Assembly: GCF_017591425.1 (NCBI RefSeq)
Contig: NW_024464918.1
Location: forward strand, 23,712,001 to 23,776,000
DNA: 64,000 nucleotides
Source: Ochotona curzoniae
Lineage: Eukaryota; Chordata; Mammalia; Lagomorpha; Ochotonidae
Direction of reading: 5' to 3'
In this document: positions 32,600-42,189 of the stretch, piece by piece
Layout: each line of letters opens with the position of its first letter
Position numbering within the stretch: the first letter of the stretch is position 1
Notes under the pieces: generated by a model
The model's database searches: none
The model's input: only the letters and a program-made list of their open reading frames with translations
What the model was told of the DNA's origin: nothing
Position numbers and translations under genes: made by a program

Positions 32600-34250
32600 A
32601 AAAGAAGAAAAAAAGCAAAGTGGCAGCATCTTTCCCTGTATCTACCCGACCCTACTTCCACCCATAGAGTCCAGGAAAGCACACAGGTTGGGGGATGAGC
32701 CTGGCTTCCGAGGAGTGGGATGCAGGGATTTCTGCAGTATGTTCTGAGTAGCTGCTTGCCCTTTGAGCGGTAGGGTAACTTCTCCGAATGTATTTGGATA
32801 AAGAGACTGAGTCTTGAGGGCACGAGAAGCCCACCCTCTGTGGGGAGTGGTGGACACTGAGAGAGCCCGAGAGGGGAGGCCGGATAGTTGACCTGTGAGG
32901 ATGGGCTCCAGGAGCCCAGCTTGTCTCTCACCACCTAGTTGAGCCCTAGTTTCCCAGGAATGCTGTTGTGTCCTGTGCAATCAAGGCACGTTGCTGGTGT
33001 CCAAAGCATATCTTTTGGAAACTGGATTTAATGACAATAAGTATTCTCAAGATATTCTAAACTGCTCATGTCTTAAAGCATAGTGCATGAGTATGAGCAA
33101 AAAGAGGGGCTTCCTTAAATCCTGTTGAAATTGAGTTTCCCATTACCAATATAGTCATCTGATACTGGGATGAAAAAGATTGACTTTTCAGAAACATTGA
33201 GTGCTGCACAGTAAGGTTGTTTTCTCCCATGGGATACATCTGTCCCATGTAAAGGATGGTGGAATGAAAACTTAAACACCAAAGTAGCAAGGTGGTCCAA
33301 GATGAAGGGCAAGGGTGCCCAGAGCCATCCCCTGCAGCACTGGGGGACTGTGCCACCTGTATGTCAGGATTGCTGTGGGGCAGTTGGCTGATTCAAATGT
33401 GCCTCCAAGTACATCCCTCAACCTCAGATTCCCTACCTCCAATGGCCCTCTTCTACAGACTTGATTATGAGTGTGTGTTGGTTTTTCTATGATTCTGCAT
33501 TTATCACATTTTTTTAAATGTTGTTGAGATATAGGTGCTTGGGGAAGGCTGTGCTAGCCTGAGTGTCACAGTTGTGTAATCTCACACACTAACTATGATT
33601 GAGCTTGTAAGATACTCTGTGTGGGCTTTTAGAGGGAAAGATCACCTTGACTGATGCGTACCATCTGCTGTGAGTGTGAATTGCTGGTGCATGGCTCATG
33701 TGCCAGCCTCTGTTGCTGGGAAACATTCTTCCTTGGCTTTCCTTGTGCTAGCCAGTACTTTGGCTATAACATGATAGAGAATACAACTCTAATAGGCAAA
33801 TCTACAGAACATGACCATCGACGACTTGCTCTTTCTTGTGAAAACTTAGTGACAGAATAATATCAGGCTTTAATGGAACCGATAAGGCTGAATCAATTAA
33901 CAGGGAAAAAGTTTTCTATCAGGCTCTCCAGTCTAGGACTGGGCTTCAGAAACAGAAAAATTGACCTGGATTTCAGTACGTGTTGAACCTAAAATTTTCA
34001 TGGGAAATTTGAGCACAGCATAGACTGAGTTCAGAAAGTCAAACGTTTTGTGCTTTAAATTATTCATATTAACTGTGTTCTCTGCCTAGAATTTGGGCAG
34101 TAATGGTTCTTAACCCCTTTTACTTAAAGTCATTCCATCGTTTTTTTTTTTTTAAACATTTGGCTGCTTATAAAGACAGCTTTTTCTGAGAGCATTTCTG
34201 TAGTTATAAAAATTTGGTTTGTTAATAGTTTCCAATTCTGGGCTAAATAT
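32600..34250. other. Non-coding sequence; possible conserved block 33650-33930
   Basis: 32640-33000 is GC-richer with several frames up to 132 codons but no recognisable domain. 33650-33930 is unique sequence with ACCATCGACGACTTGCTCTT and GAACCGATAAGGCTGAATCA that could be conserved. No repeat named. Confidence 0.3.
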
Positions 34251-34254
34251 TCTG

Positions 34255-34400
34255 CATACATTAGCTTAGTGAATAGCGATATGAAAATGTTGAGATCAAG
34301 ATCATTTTCCTCATTTTATGCTGAAATAGCTGATGCTCACACAGATTATATAACCAACTAAGTTGGCACATGCTTACTGTTGTGTATTGCAGACCTTGGG
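34255..34400 (-). mobile_element. MIR-like, minus strand
   Basis: 'GATCATTTTCCTCATTTTAT', 'GCTGAAATAGCTGATGCTCA', 'CACAGATTATATAACCAACT' fit the reverse MIR (cccattttacagatgaggaaactgaggc ... cacacagctagt). Confidence 0.5.
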
Positions 34401-34660
34401 TTCTTAGTTATAACTATACTGCTAATTTCTTTACTTGTTTGTTTTTTTAGCCATTTATAGTAAATTTTGTTATTTTATTTTAAATATTGTTTGTATAGGT
34501 GAAAGGGATGAATACCAATGTGGGTCTCCAGTTAGGGTGTGATGAGGGTCGAAGCATGGAGGAAGATGGGGGGACAAATGTTTCATTTTTTTTTTCTCCT
34601 GTCTTTCCAGGGAGGGAAAGAGAAGGGGCCACTCCTTGCTGTCAAATTACATCAGCGCTT

Positions 34661-34670
34661 GGGGGGGGGG
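34661..34670. repeat. G10 homopolymer
   Basis: Ten consecutive G on the plus strand. A likely length-variable and error-prone site. Confidence 0.95.
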
Positions 34671-34809
34671 ATGGAAGATAGTCATTCAGTGATGCTTTAG
34701 AGACCCCGATATGGGGAAGAGTGTTCCAAGGATGTCATCTGAGTGGTTTTGACAGTTCTGAGACATTAGCTATGTTGCATCAGGGCTGAGGAAATTCTTC
34801 CAGGGTCTA

Positions 34810-35895
34810 ACGGCTGACCAAATCCAGCATAGTGCATCCACAGATGCAGAAACATGTTGCAAAGCTTGGCCATCCTCTGATGAGGCACTTCACATCTCCA
34901 GCTGGCCTATTTGAGCTGTCATGTCCCCTGTGTGCATCTGGGCATTGCTGTTCATTGTACAGGCAACAGCAACTGAGAAAGTCCAGTCCTATTACATGCA
35001 CTCCAAGGTCAGCCCGTATATATTGATTTTCCCTGTGGCTGGGGTTTGAGTCCAGCGAGTCTAGTTGGGGAATCCCCCATGAAACCTTGCCTGAGGTGAA
35101 CTCAGACTTGATTCTTATGTTCGCTTGCCTGTTCAGGGTCAGGTTCGGTCCATCACCTGCACCAACCACTGCACATACTGGAGGATGCAGCAGCCTGGTC
35201 AGTTCTCCCCCACCCTCAGCACTGTCATGTGAGCTGACCAGTGCTGCAGCCTACCCCAACCCAGCCTGCCACAGACCCATTCCTCATGCACAGCAGTGTA
35301 TGCCATGGCAGAGTCAGGGTGAGTTCCATGGTGCAGCCTGGCTCAGCCTGTCACTACACCCAGAGCTCCATGCAAACTAGCAGGTGCTACAATCCCATAG
35401 AGGCAAGCCTATAAAATCTGTCACCTGGATCTGATTCTGTTGCATTCTGATGAGTGCTGCAGCCCAGCCTCACTTGTCCCACCCTCGTTTGAACACTTGC
35501 CGGCAAATACTGTGGCCCAGCCCTACCAGGCATTCCCTCCAGCCCTAGCTTTTGCACAGGAGTGGCATATATTGCTCTAGCCCAGCCCACATCTCCCATG
35601 TGTCCCACTCAGACATACCCTGCGGTTTGTCCCTGAACTGGTTTCAACTCCCATGCCTATCTGTGAGTGCAATGACCCAGTCCATGGAAGACCCCGGAAG
35701 TCATTCCTCCCCTTTAAAATATGCCCTAAGCCATTCCCACTCAAATACATCCCCAGCCCCTTCTCTGGGCAATCCTTAAGTTCTGCCTTAACCCCTGATG
35801 TGTTCAGAGTTGTGTGTCCCAACCCAGCATTCCCCACCTTCCCCACATACCTTAAACAACAACAACAACAACAAAAGAATAGAAAAAAAAATAGA
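34810..35895 (+). repeat. Unrecognised GC-richer repeat-like segment with A-rich end
   Basis: A segment of about 1.1 kb, distinct in composition, ending in CCTTAAACAACAACAACAAC and an A-rich run (35852-35892), like the tail of a plus-strand retroelement. Its second half is built of degenerate CAGCC-anchored units (GTGCTGCAGCCTACCCC 35241, TGGTGCAGCCTGGCTCAGCC 35329, AGGTGCTACAATCCC 35382, AGTGCTGCAGCCCAGCC 35453, TACTGTGGCCCAGCC 35508, TATTGCTCTAGCCCAGCC 35570, GAGTGCAATGACCCAG 35664), spaced 53-95 bp. It may be a lagomorph L1 5' region or another lineage-specific element. I could not identify it. Overlapping frames of 97-138 codons are probably non-coding. Confidence 0.45.
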
Positions 35896-35973
35896 CTAGG
35901 TAACTCTGCTGGCTTACTGGTGTTCACATGGCAGTGCTGGGGGGTGGGGAGAACTGACCAGGCTGCTGCATCC
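35183..35973. repeat. Inverted repeat arms of about 68 bp
   Basis: The arm at 35183-35250 (starts GGATGCAGCAGCCTGGTCAG) recurs in reverse complement at 35907-35973 (ends ACCAGGCTGCTGCATCC). The distal 28 bases are identical and the rest aligns with small gaps (TCACATG.CAGTGCTG in both). The spacer is about 656 bp and includes the A-rich tract. Either a foldback-like element or two opposite-orientation copies of the same repeat unit. Confidence 0.9.
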
Positions 35974-36019
35974 TCAGTTGCTGGGGCCCTGCCACCAATA
36001 TAAAGGATGCAGAGTTCTG

Positions 36020-36162
36020 GGCTCCAAGCTTCATCTTGGTCTAGTTCCAGTTATAGAGGCATTGGGGGAATGAAATCAGTGGATGCAGATTCATTCTCTC
36101 TTTCTCTCTACTGTTTGTCACTCTGCCTTTCAAGTAGATAAAATAAATAGGCATTAAAAAAG
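36020..36162 (+). mobile_element. Old CSINE 3' half, plus strand
   Basis: CTGGGCTCCAAGCTTCATCT, GGGGGAATGAAATCAGTGGA, CTCTCTTTCTCTCTACTGTT, CACTCTGCCTTTCAAGTAGA and AAAATAAATAGGCATTAAAA. The head is replaced by the neighbouring inverted arm. Confidence 0.8.
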
Positions 36163-36234
36163 ATGAGGATAAAGAGCAAAGAAGTTAGGAGAATGGAGAG
36201 TGGTGCTGTTGGTTTCTCTAAGTTATTTCTTAAA

Positions 36235-36330
36235 TTCAACTAGTACGTCTTGAACATCTGCCATGTGCCAAGTGGAGTGTTGGAAACCAGAGATATAAAC
36301 TGTCAAACTCCATATCAAGATTGTCTTTCG
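36235..36330 (-). mobile_element. L2 3'-end fragment, minus strand
   Basis: 'GTACGTCTTGAACATCTGCC', 'ATGTGCCAAGTGGAGTGTTG', 'GAAACCAGAGATATAAACTG' match the reverse L2 terminus (tattgagcacctactatgtgccaggcactg...ggggatacaa). Confidence 0.7.
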
Positions 36331-37580
36331 TGGTCATATTGGTTACAGTAATCATTGTCCATTTACAGACATCTAGTCTGTTCGTTTTCTCATCCCATAT
36401 TGTTTCCTATGCAATACTCTTCATCCATTACTTTTCAGTGTCGTATGCCTTCCTGTAGCCTGATTAATTTGGAGAGAATTCTGTACCCTTTCTTGTGTAA
36501 TCGGTTCAGAACTGGATATATGATGTATTTCTAGCCACTCTGGCATAATGACAGGCTATGGAAAGTGTGCTTCTGAGGAGAGCTCCTGCTTGTAAGAGAA
36601 ATGCATGGAGGTGACTTCAGATAGGATACCAAGAACTTTGATAGCTGCTGATGTTAGAACTGAGAGATAAGAAGTAACTTTGGACTTGACCTTAAAAAAT
36701 GCCATTGAACTCTTAGTTAACTAAGCCAATCATTTGCAGGGCCTGCTGTGTCTCAGATATCCATGTAATGTGGAAAAGCCCATCATAGGCTATAAGCTAC
36801 TTGGCTTGTCTATAATATGGATGATAGTTAATGATGTCGGATTGAAACATAGCTATGACAGTTATATAGTGCATCTTGTGTGCTTAGCTCATTATCTAAC
36901 AAATAGTTGTTCAATAGATTTTTGCTATAGAGATGAATAATAAACCTTTCTCATATTTGAACCACTGAAGATGGAGTTTCATTATATGTGGTTCTGTTTT
37001 GCAGATCATGTACTAGCCAACCTTTCGGAGACAAATAGACAGCTATACTTTTTTTCCCCTCCCTCTACATAAATTTAACTTGATTCTTTTAAAAATTTTT
37101 TAGGACAGGCAGATGTACCCTGTAGTGTCTAAATGTCATTTAAAAAAATTTGTTTCAGAACAATCAGATTCAGTTTTGCCATTAAGTTATCAGAAAACAC
37201 CAGCTGGGTAATTCCCCTTGCCAGAATCTTCTCTCTGGGCTGTGGCCTCTCTGCCTTTTGTTTGAAGGATTTCACATGTGTGATATACATTATGTAGGGA
37301 TCATTTTGGTAATATTTATTCACTGCACTACACAATAACTCTGAATCGACTGATGCATCTTGAGCATCCAGATCCATCATCTTCTCCTTTCCCCAAATCC
37401 TAATGTAACTTTTGGACCACTGTCAACAGTACACAAGCTAGACATACTCCCAAAGTGAATGTGATGATCCAAGCCCAGTTTTTTCCCCTCTGTTTTTAAC
37501 CTGAACTCACTGAGTGATTTCCAGAATTGTATTTTATTTTGAATATTCTAAACCACATTCACTAAGTGGCTAGAGTTAGG
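36330..37580. other. Non-coding, unassigned
   Basis: AT-rich sequence without a confident repeat or gene. Short chance frames only. Confidence 0.35.
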
Positions 37581-37605
37581 CATTACCACTCTTCTACAGT
37601 TAGCA

Positions 37606-37961
37606 ATGTATAGTGATGGAATACTGGGGTCTATCATACACAGACGTGGGGGTACAATGGAACCTGCATTCCTGCATCCAGGCGCAAGATGGATTTCCAA
37701 TGAAACTGTTGGACGTATGTAGACAAGGGATGCTGGACTGTCTGACATTGTCTGTACCAACAATGTCGGGATACACTTAAATAAGAGACTGATTGAATTA
37801 CGATTCCTTATGAAGGACTGCACTATTGCAACAAAATGGGAAAAATCTGACAGGGGTGGGAGTTTTGGGGGGGAATCCCAGCCTGTGCAAAAATATATCA
37901 CATAATTCAAAATAAAAATATTAACAAAAAATGAAATATTCCTCCCTGACCAAAAAACCCC
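37606..37961 (+). mobile_element. L1 3' UTR, plus strand, 5'-truncated
   Basis: Short insertion of L1 3' UTR with CAATGTCGGGATACACTTAA, AAGAGACTGATTGAATTACG, the G-rich block GGGGTGGGAGTTTTGGGGGG, GAATCCCAGCCTGTGC and an A-rich end (ATTCAAAATAAAAATATTAA). A 19-bp target duplication, 18/19 identical (CACTCTTCTACAGTTAGCA at 37587-37605, CACTCATCTACAGTTAGCA at 37962-37980), fixes the ends. The CAATG..GATACACTTA phrase also occurs in the L1 3' end near 63250. Confidence 0.85.
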
Positions 37962-38186
37962 CACTCATCTACAGTTAGCATACCTATGTCTACAGGAAGC
38001 GAGCCAACATTTGAGTGCAACACTTGGTACTAGGAGATGTGTGTGGTTTTACATTTCCTTCTTGTAACAGATGTGAATCTGGACAGGGATAGATGAAAGG
38101 GCTTGCCTGCATCACTGGTTTGCAGATGGTACACATGGCATTTGAAACTGACTTGCCTTCCTTTCAAGCCATGCTACTAGAAAAGT

Positions 38187-38415
38187 AGCATAGCACAGTG
38201 AAAAGAACAGTCTGGTCAGGGCATCCAACTGCTGCTACTACGGATGGATAGTTCCACCCTAGGCAAAGTACTTACTGGTCTTGTGCCTATGTCTTTACCT
38301 GTAAAATGGGAATAACATTATGATACTACTAAGTGAAATCAGAAAATTCAAGCAAAGTGCCTGGAGCAATGCCTGGTACCACATAAGTGCTATGTGTGCT
38401 TGTTAAATAAAACAA
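38187..38415 (+). mobile_element. MIR, nearly full length, plus strand
   Basis: 'GTAGCATAGCACAGTGAAAA', 'TTACCTGTAAAATGGGAATA', 'AAGCAAAGTGCCTGGAGCAA' and 'ACATAAGTGCTATGTGTGCT' follow the full MIR from its tRNA-derived head to the end. Confidence 0.85.
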
Positions 38416-38589
38416 ATGTAATGTGATCTTTGTCTTTAGATAAATGTTATCTATATTATCATGCTTCTACTTTGGAATTAAAGTCGAGCATTTTAAAATA
38501 GGAATACAAACACTTTTGAGCAAGTAGCTTATTTTAGACAATAGAATCAGAATACTACAAGGTGAAAATCCAGTAAAATTTTTTGGAAA

Positions 38590-38892
38590 AGTTATTTTTT
38601 TGGAAGGCAGACTTGAGAGAGAATCTTCCATCTACAGACTTTCTCCTCAAATATCCACAATGACAAACTGGGCCAGGCTGAAGCAAGAAATGAAGACGTT
38701 TATACAGGTCTCCCAGGTGGATGTCAGGGGTCCAGGTACTAGGACCATCTTCCACTGCTCTCCTACTGCATTTGTAGGGAGGTATATGGAAGTGTAACAG
38801 TCAGGACTTGAACCAGCATTCATCACAGGTGGCATCTTACACCTGACATCACAGGTGGCAGCTTAGTCAGCTGTGGCGCAATACTGGTCTTT
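38590..38892 (-). mobile_element. Old CSINE, minus strand
   Basis: TTTTTTTGGAAGGCAGACTT, GAGAGAGAATCTTCCATCTA, GGGCCAGGCTGAAGCAAGAA, CAGGTCTCCCAGGTGGATGT, GTCAGGACTTGAACCAGC. Near its head CATCACAGGTGGCA occurs twice (about 26-bp duplication). Divergent older copy. Confidence 0.85.
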
Positions 38893-38899
38893 AAAACTA

Positions 38900-39430
38900 T
38901 AGAATGTCAGTAGTTTCTTACTCCATCAATCACAGAATGGGAAACATCAGAAATTGCAATGGAAAAATTCATTAAAACATTAACACAAAGGCTAACATTC
39001 AGACAAGCTTATTAGACATTTTGGGGATGAGCCATGAACTACGAGTTTTCTTTTGCAATGTTGAGATTTAAAAATCAAGCATGATTTCAAATGACAGTTC
39101 AGGTACACTTCTTGCATATCTGTATTCACTAGAGATTTATTATCCCCCCCTTTTTTTTTTGCCTTTCACCATTAGCAAACACTTTTGTAACTCATTTCAA
39201 CTCTGCTGCTACAATAGGAAATTTTAAATATTTTAAACTGGTCATATACAAGTCATGCCTTAATGATGGCATTGGTTCTGAATCAATGTGCTATAAATAA
39301 ACATAAAAAGTGCAATAAATTTCATTAACAAGTAAACATAATACATATCAGAGAACATTTTGCATAAATTCCCCTGGGTGCTAGTCAAGCAAGGGCTCGA
39401 GAAATGCTTGTCTCTGCAAGCTGCATTGAG
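38900..39430. other. AT-rich non-coding, unassigned
   Basis: No repeat or gene recognised. C7T10 run near 39145. Confidence 0.4.
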
Positions 39431-39434
39431 ACTC

Positions 39435-39541
39435 GTAACTTGATTCAGAAAATGAATCAAGTTACAACACAGACAATTATAACCTTGAATGAATCAAGGT
39501 TGTCTGTGTTGAATGAATCAACACAGACAATTATAACCTTG
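39435..39541. repeat. Cluster of three perfect hairpins and a direct repeat
   Basis: Hairpin 1: GTAACTTGATTC (39435-39446), 7-base loop, GAATCAAGTTAC (39454-39465). Hairpin 2: AACCTTGA (39481-39488), loop ATGAA, TCAAGGTT (39494-39501). Hairpin 3: TGTCTGTGTTGA (39501-39512), loop ATGAA, TCAACACAGACA (39518-39529). The segment CAACACAGACAATTATAACC onward is also directly repeated at 39465-39487 and 39519-39541, with an inverted copy lacking TTATAA between. No known transposon ends recognised. Confidence 0.97.
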
Positions 39542-39714
39542 TTCCCAGGGCACTGAGTAGAGCTCCATGTACTCCCAGAAGGCTGAGGAACACTGCAAGT
39601 CCTTGTGCTGTCCTTGAGAGCTCTGGATGAGAGAGATAGGCCCAATTTGATGGGGGCGGGGGGAGGAAGAGATGTTTGAACTCAAAGCTCACCATTCTCT
39701 TTGAATTAAAGTTT

Positions 39715-39812
39715 CCTCAGGCCATAAGCGGGGAGCTGGATGGGAAGTGGAGCAGCTGGGACATGAACCTGGCATGTGCAAGGTGAGGATTGAACCATCA
39801 AGCGGGGCCTTG
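39715..39812 (-). mobile_element. CSINE head fragment, minus strand
   Basis: GCCATAAGCGGGGAGCTGGA, GGGAAGTGGAGCAGCTGGGA, CATGAACCTGGCATGTGCAA, GGTGAGGATTGAACCATCAA, GCGGGGCC. Only the 5' (tRNA-derived) portion of the SINE, no tail on the left. Confidence 0.85.
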
Positions 39813-39829
39813 GATGTATAAAATTTCGT

Positions 39830-40450
39830 GAGCAGAGTAAGATAAAAGAGGGTATTTCAGGGAAGATGAATAATGTGCAGAAAGCAGGGACGTTTTGGGG
39901 AAATTGGAGCAGTTTGATGTGCTTGGGTTATTTGGTGGGGAGTGACGAGAGAAGTGGCTGGAGTGATGGGCTGAAGCCTGGTTGTGTAGAGCATCTCACA
40001 TCATACAAAGAATGTTGGGCAGTGTAAGCCACGAGAGGAATGATGTGATTAGGGCTGGTGTTGTGGCAGAGTAGGTAATCTGACTGCAGTGCCAACATCT
40101 CATATGGGTTTGAGCTTGAGTCCTGGCTGCTCCACTTCCCATCCAGCTCCCTGCTTATACCCTGGAAAAGCAGTGGGGGATGGCCCAAGTCCTTGGGACC
40201 CTGGACCCATGTGGGATATCTGAAGGAACTCCTGGCTCCTGGCTTTTATTAATTCAGCTCTGGCTGTTGACAGCTATTTGGGGAGTGAACCAGTGGATGG
40301 GGGATCTTTTCTCTGTCTCTGCTTGATGTAAAGCTGCCTTCCAAATAGATATGAATCACTCTTAAAAAAAAAAAAAAGAAGCCTATAGGCAGGAAGTTGA
40401 TTTGAAGGCTATCACAACAGACAAGGAACACAAGAAGATAACCACCGAGC
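39830..40450 (-). mobile_element. L2 fragment, minus strand, split by a CSINE
   Basis: 'AGGGTATTTCAGGGAAGATG', 'GTGCAGAAAGCAGGGACGTT', 'GGAGTGATGGGCTGAAGCCT', 'CGAGAGGAATGATGTGATTA' on the left and 'GAAGGCTATCACAACAGACA' on the right correspond to consecutive reverse-L2 blocks (ggcaggaaagag.., ...gggccagatcatgcag, gtgacatgatc, aggctattgcaatagtccagg). The CSINE at 40051-40378 separates them. Confidence 0.65.
40051..40378 (+). mobile_element. CSINE, full length, plus strand, inside L2
   Basis: AGGGCTGGTGTTGTGGCAGA, CCAACATCTCATATGGGTTT, CCCATCCAGCTCCCTGCTTA, GGAAAAGCAGTGGGGGATGG, CATGTGGGATATCTGAAGGA, CACTCTTAAAAAAAAAAAAA. Head diverged, tail intact. Confidence 0.9.
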
Positions 40451-41740
40451 AAGCTTACTGATTCTGTGGCTCCTTTTCCCCATCTTGCACCTAAGAAAGA
40501 TGGTGCTAGTTCATGGTTGTGCTTCCCAAGCTAGTGTTCTCTGACATCCATCCTCAGTCAGTACTGCTACTTAGGCTGAAATTTCCCTGCTTTTTCAAGA
40601 CATCCAGTCAATAGTTGATGTGGACTCCTCGATGCAAATGGAATTGGATTGGGTTGACTCTTTAAGTGTGTGGGTTGTATTGCAAAACAAAACAAAACTT
40701 CTTCTTTTTTTCTCATAGAAGTCAATGAATGCATGTTTGCTGAGCCAGAAAACTGTTTAAAGTTCAATTTCAGCTTCAAGAGACTTTTTCTTTTCCTTCA
40801 TGCAAACAGTAGTTCTGGTCCAGCAACCGAAACAAAGTTGATAGACTATGGGGGTGTGTGTCTGGCTCAAACTACTTTTAATAGGATGTGGAGCTTGTGC
40901 GTTTCTTTGAGGTCACAGCTTTCAATCTGACCTGTGGCTGTAAGAACTACTGTCTGACAGCTCCTTGGCAGGCATTGTCCAATGAGTTATGGGCCTCAGG
41001 ACTATTACAAGTAGCGTGAATCCACTTCAGCAAAGCCATTCCGGAGTTACTGCTGGAAAGGGAGTGCTAAACGGAAAGGCAACAGAATCAATGGCGGCAG
41101 AGCTGTTCCATCCACCCATTACAAGGTTTTCCCAGGGCCACTTTGAGGCTGTTGGGTTAAAGGCCACAGGGAGAGTTTTCATTGGAGAAAGGACACTGTG
41201 TTCTTTTGCTGGCTTGGAGTAGATTTAGAAAGCAGGCTTGGTGGTTAAGGGAAATGACCCATCCATTTTCCTTTCCTTGCTTCACCCCTCTCCACCCCCC
41301 AGATAGCATCTTTTCCAGATGCATTAGCTGAAAGATATTTAGTTAGACCATTTTTATAGTCTAATCAAGAAGATGAATTCCTCATTTGATTAGCACTAGA
41401 GAACATGTAAGAAACTCCGGGTCTAAGGGTGCTAAGGTTTGAAATTTTCTGAAACCTTGTGTTAGTCTACTTCTGAGTACAGTTTTGTTTTTGTTTGCCT
41501 AAATGGAAAGGAGAAAGCACAATTGTTTTGGGGAAGTCTGATGTTTTTCATTGAAGAAATGTGAATGTAAAACAAACCACGAATGGAGAGTTTACATTTT
41601 AAAATGTCAGCATCTGTATTTTCAGAAAACCTCCACACAGTGATGTACATCTGACAAAAAAAAAAAAAATTGCCAACTCTCCAGCAATAGCACCATTCCA
41701 GCATTCTATCTGATCCCATTTAGATTCTTTATTCTGAGGG
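40450..41740. other. Non-coding; possible conserved block 41000-41220
   Basis: 41030-41200 (GAGTTACTGCTGGAAAGGGA, CTAAACGGAAAGGCAACAGA, CCATCCACCCATTACAAGGT) is unique and CpG-retaining. No named repeat, no gene. The T/A runs near 41660 are simple sequence. Confidence 0.3.
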
Positions 41741-41744
41741 GGTA

Positions 41745-41890
41745 CTTAGCATTATTCCTTCATTTTAAAAATAGAGTAGAAGAGTTTTAAAAGGAAACTT
41801 GCCTGGGTTATGCCCCCAGTGACCGATGAAGCCCATGTTTAATCATGCATTTGTCTGGTGTGTAAGCCCATGCTGTCTTCATTCCAACCT
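41745..41890 (-). mobile_element. MIR-like, minus strand
   Basis: 'TTAGCATTATTCCTTCATTT', 'AAACTTGCCTGGGTTATGCC', 'GTGTAAGCCCATGCTGTC' resemble a degraded reverse MIR. Confidence 0.4.
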
Positions 41891-42014
41891 GATACCACAT
41901 GGCTTGAGCTGGATTAGATGCTTCCACCAAGAGAAAATGAAGTGACCTGTCAGTCTCTCAAAATCATGAGTACTGCACTCTGCTGAGCATATAGGAATTT
42001 CTCTAGTCTGTTTG

Positions 42015-42185
42015 CAGAGTAATACTATCATTGGTTTGGTAAGAATCCCTTTTACGGATGAGGAAATTTAAGGGTTCCTTTTTACTTCCTGAAGACTTCC
42101 TGGACAGTAAGTAGTGGAACTGGGGTCAGGATTCAGGTCTGCGTTACAATAAAGCACATACTCTTAACTACTATATCTGGCCTCC
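42015..42185 (-). mobile_element. MIR, minus strand
   Basis: 'AATCCCTTTTACGGATGAGG', 'GACAGTAAGTAGTGGAACTG', 'GGTCAGGATTCAGGTCTGCG', 'AGCACATACTCTTAACTACT' follow the reverse MIR in order and are well preserved. Confidence 0.8.
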
Positions 42186-42189
42186 ATAT

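Larger units (their letters stand above)
30420..32600 (-). mobile_element. Old L1 (ORF2 end plus 3' region), minus strand, with two nested CSINEs
   Basis: Minus-strand L1 landmarks in order: GGAAGTGGGATTACTCTGTC and 'GGCACTGCCAGTTCC' (3' region), then after a CSINE 'CCTCTGGGTTTTGACTCATA', 'ATGGATCCAATTTAAATCTT', 'CCAGATGCCACTTATTAAAA', 'TGTAGGTCTTAAAATGCTTA', 'GGTAGAGTTAGGGTCCCATT', then a second CSINE, then 'TTGATTTTGGTGTGTCTTTG' and 'TTCTGTATCTATTTTGATCA'. These match the reverse of the ORF2 C-terminal region. All frames are broken. L1M-grade divergence. Confidence 0.75.
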
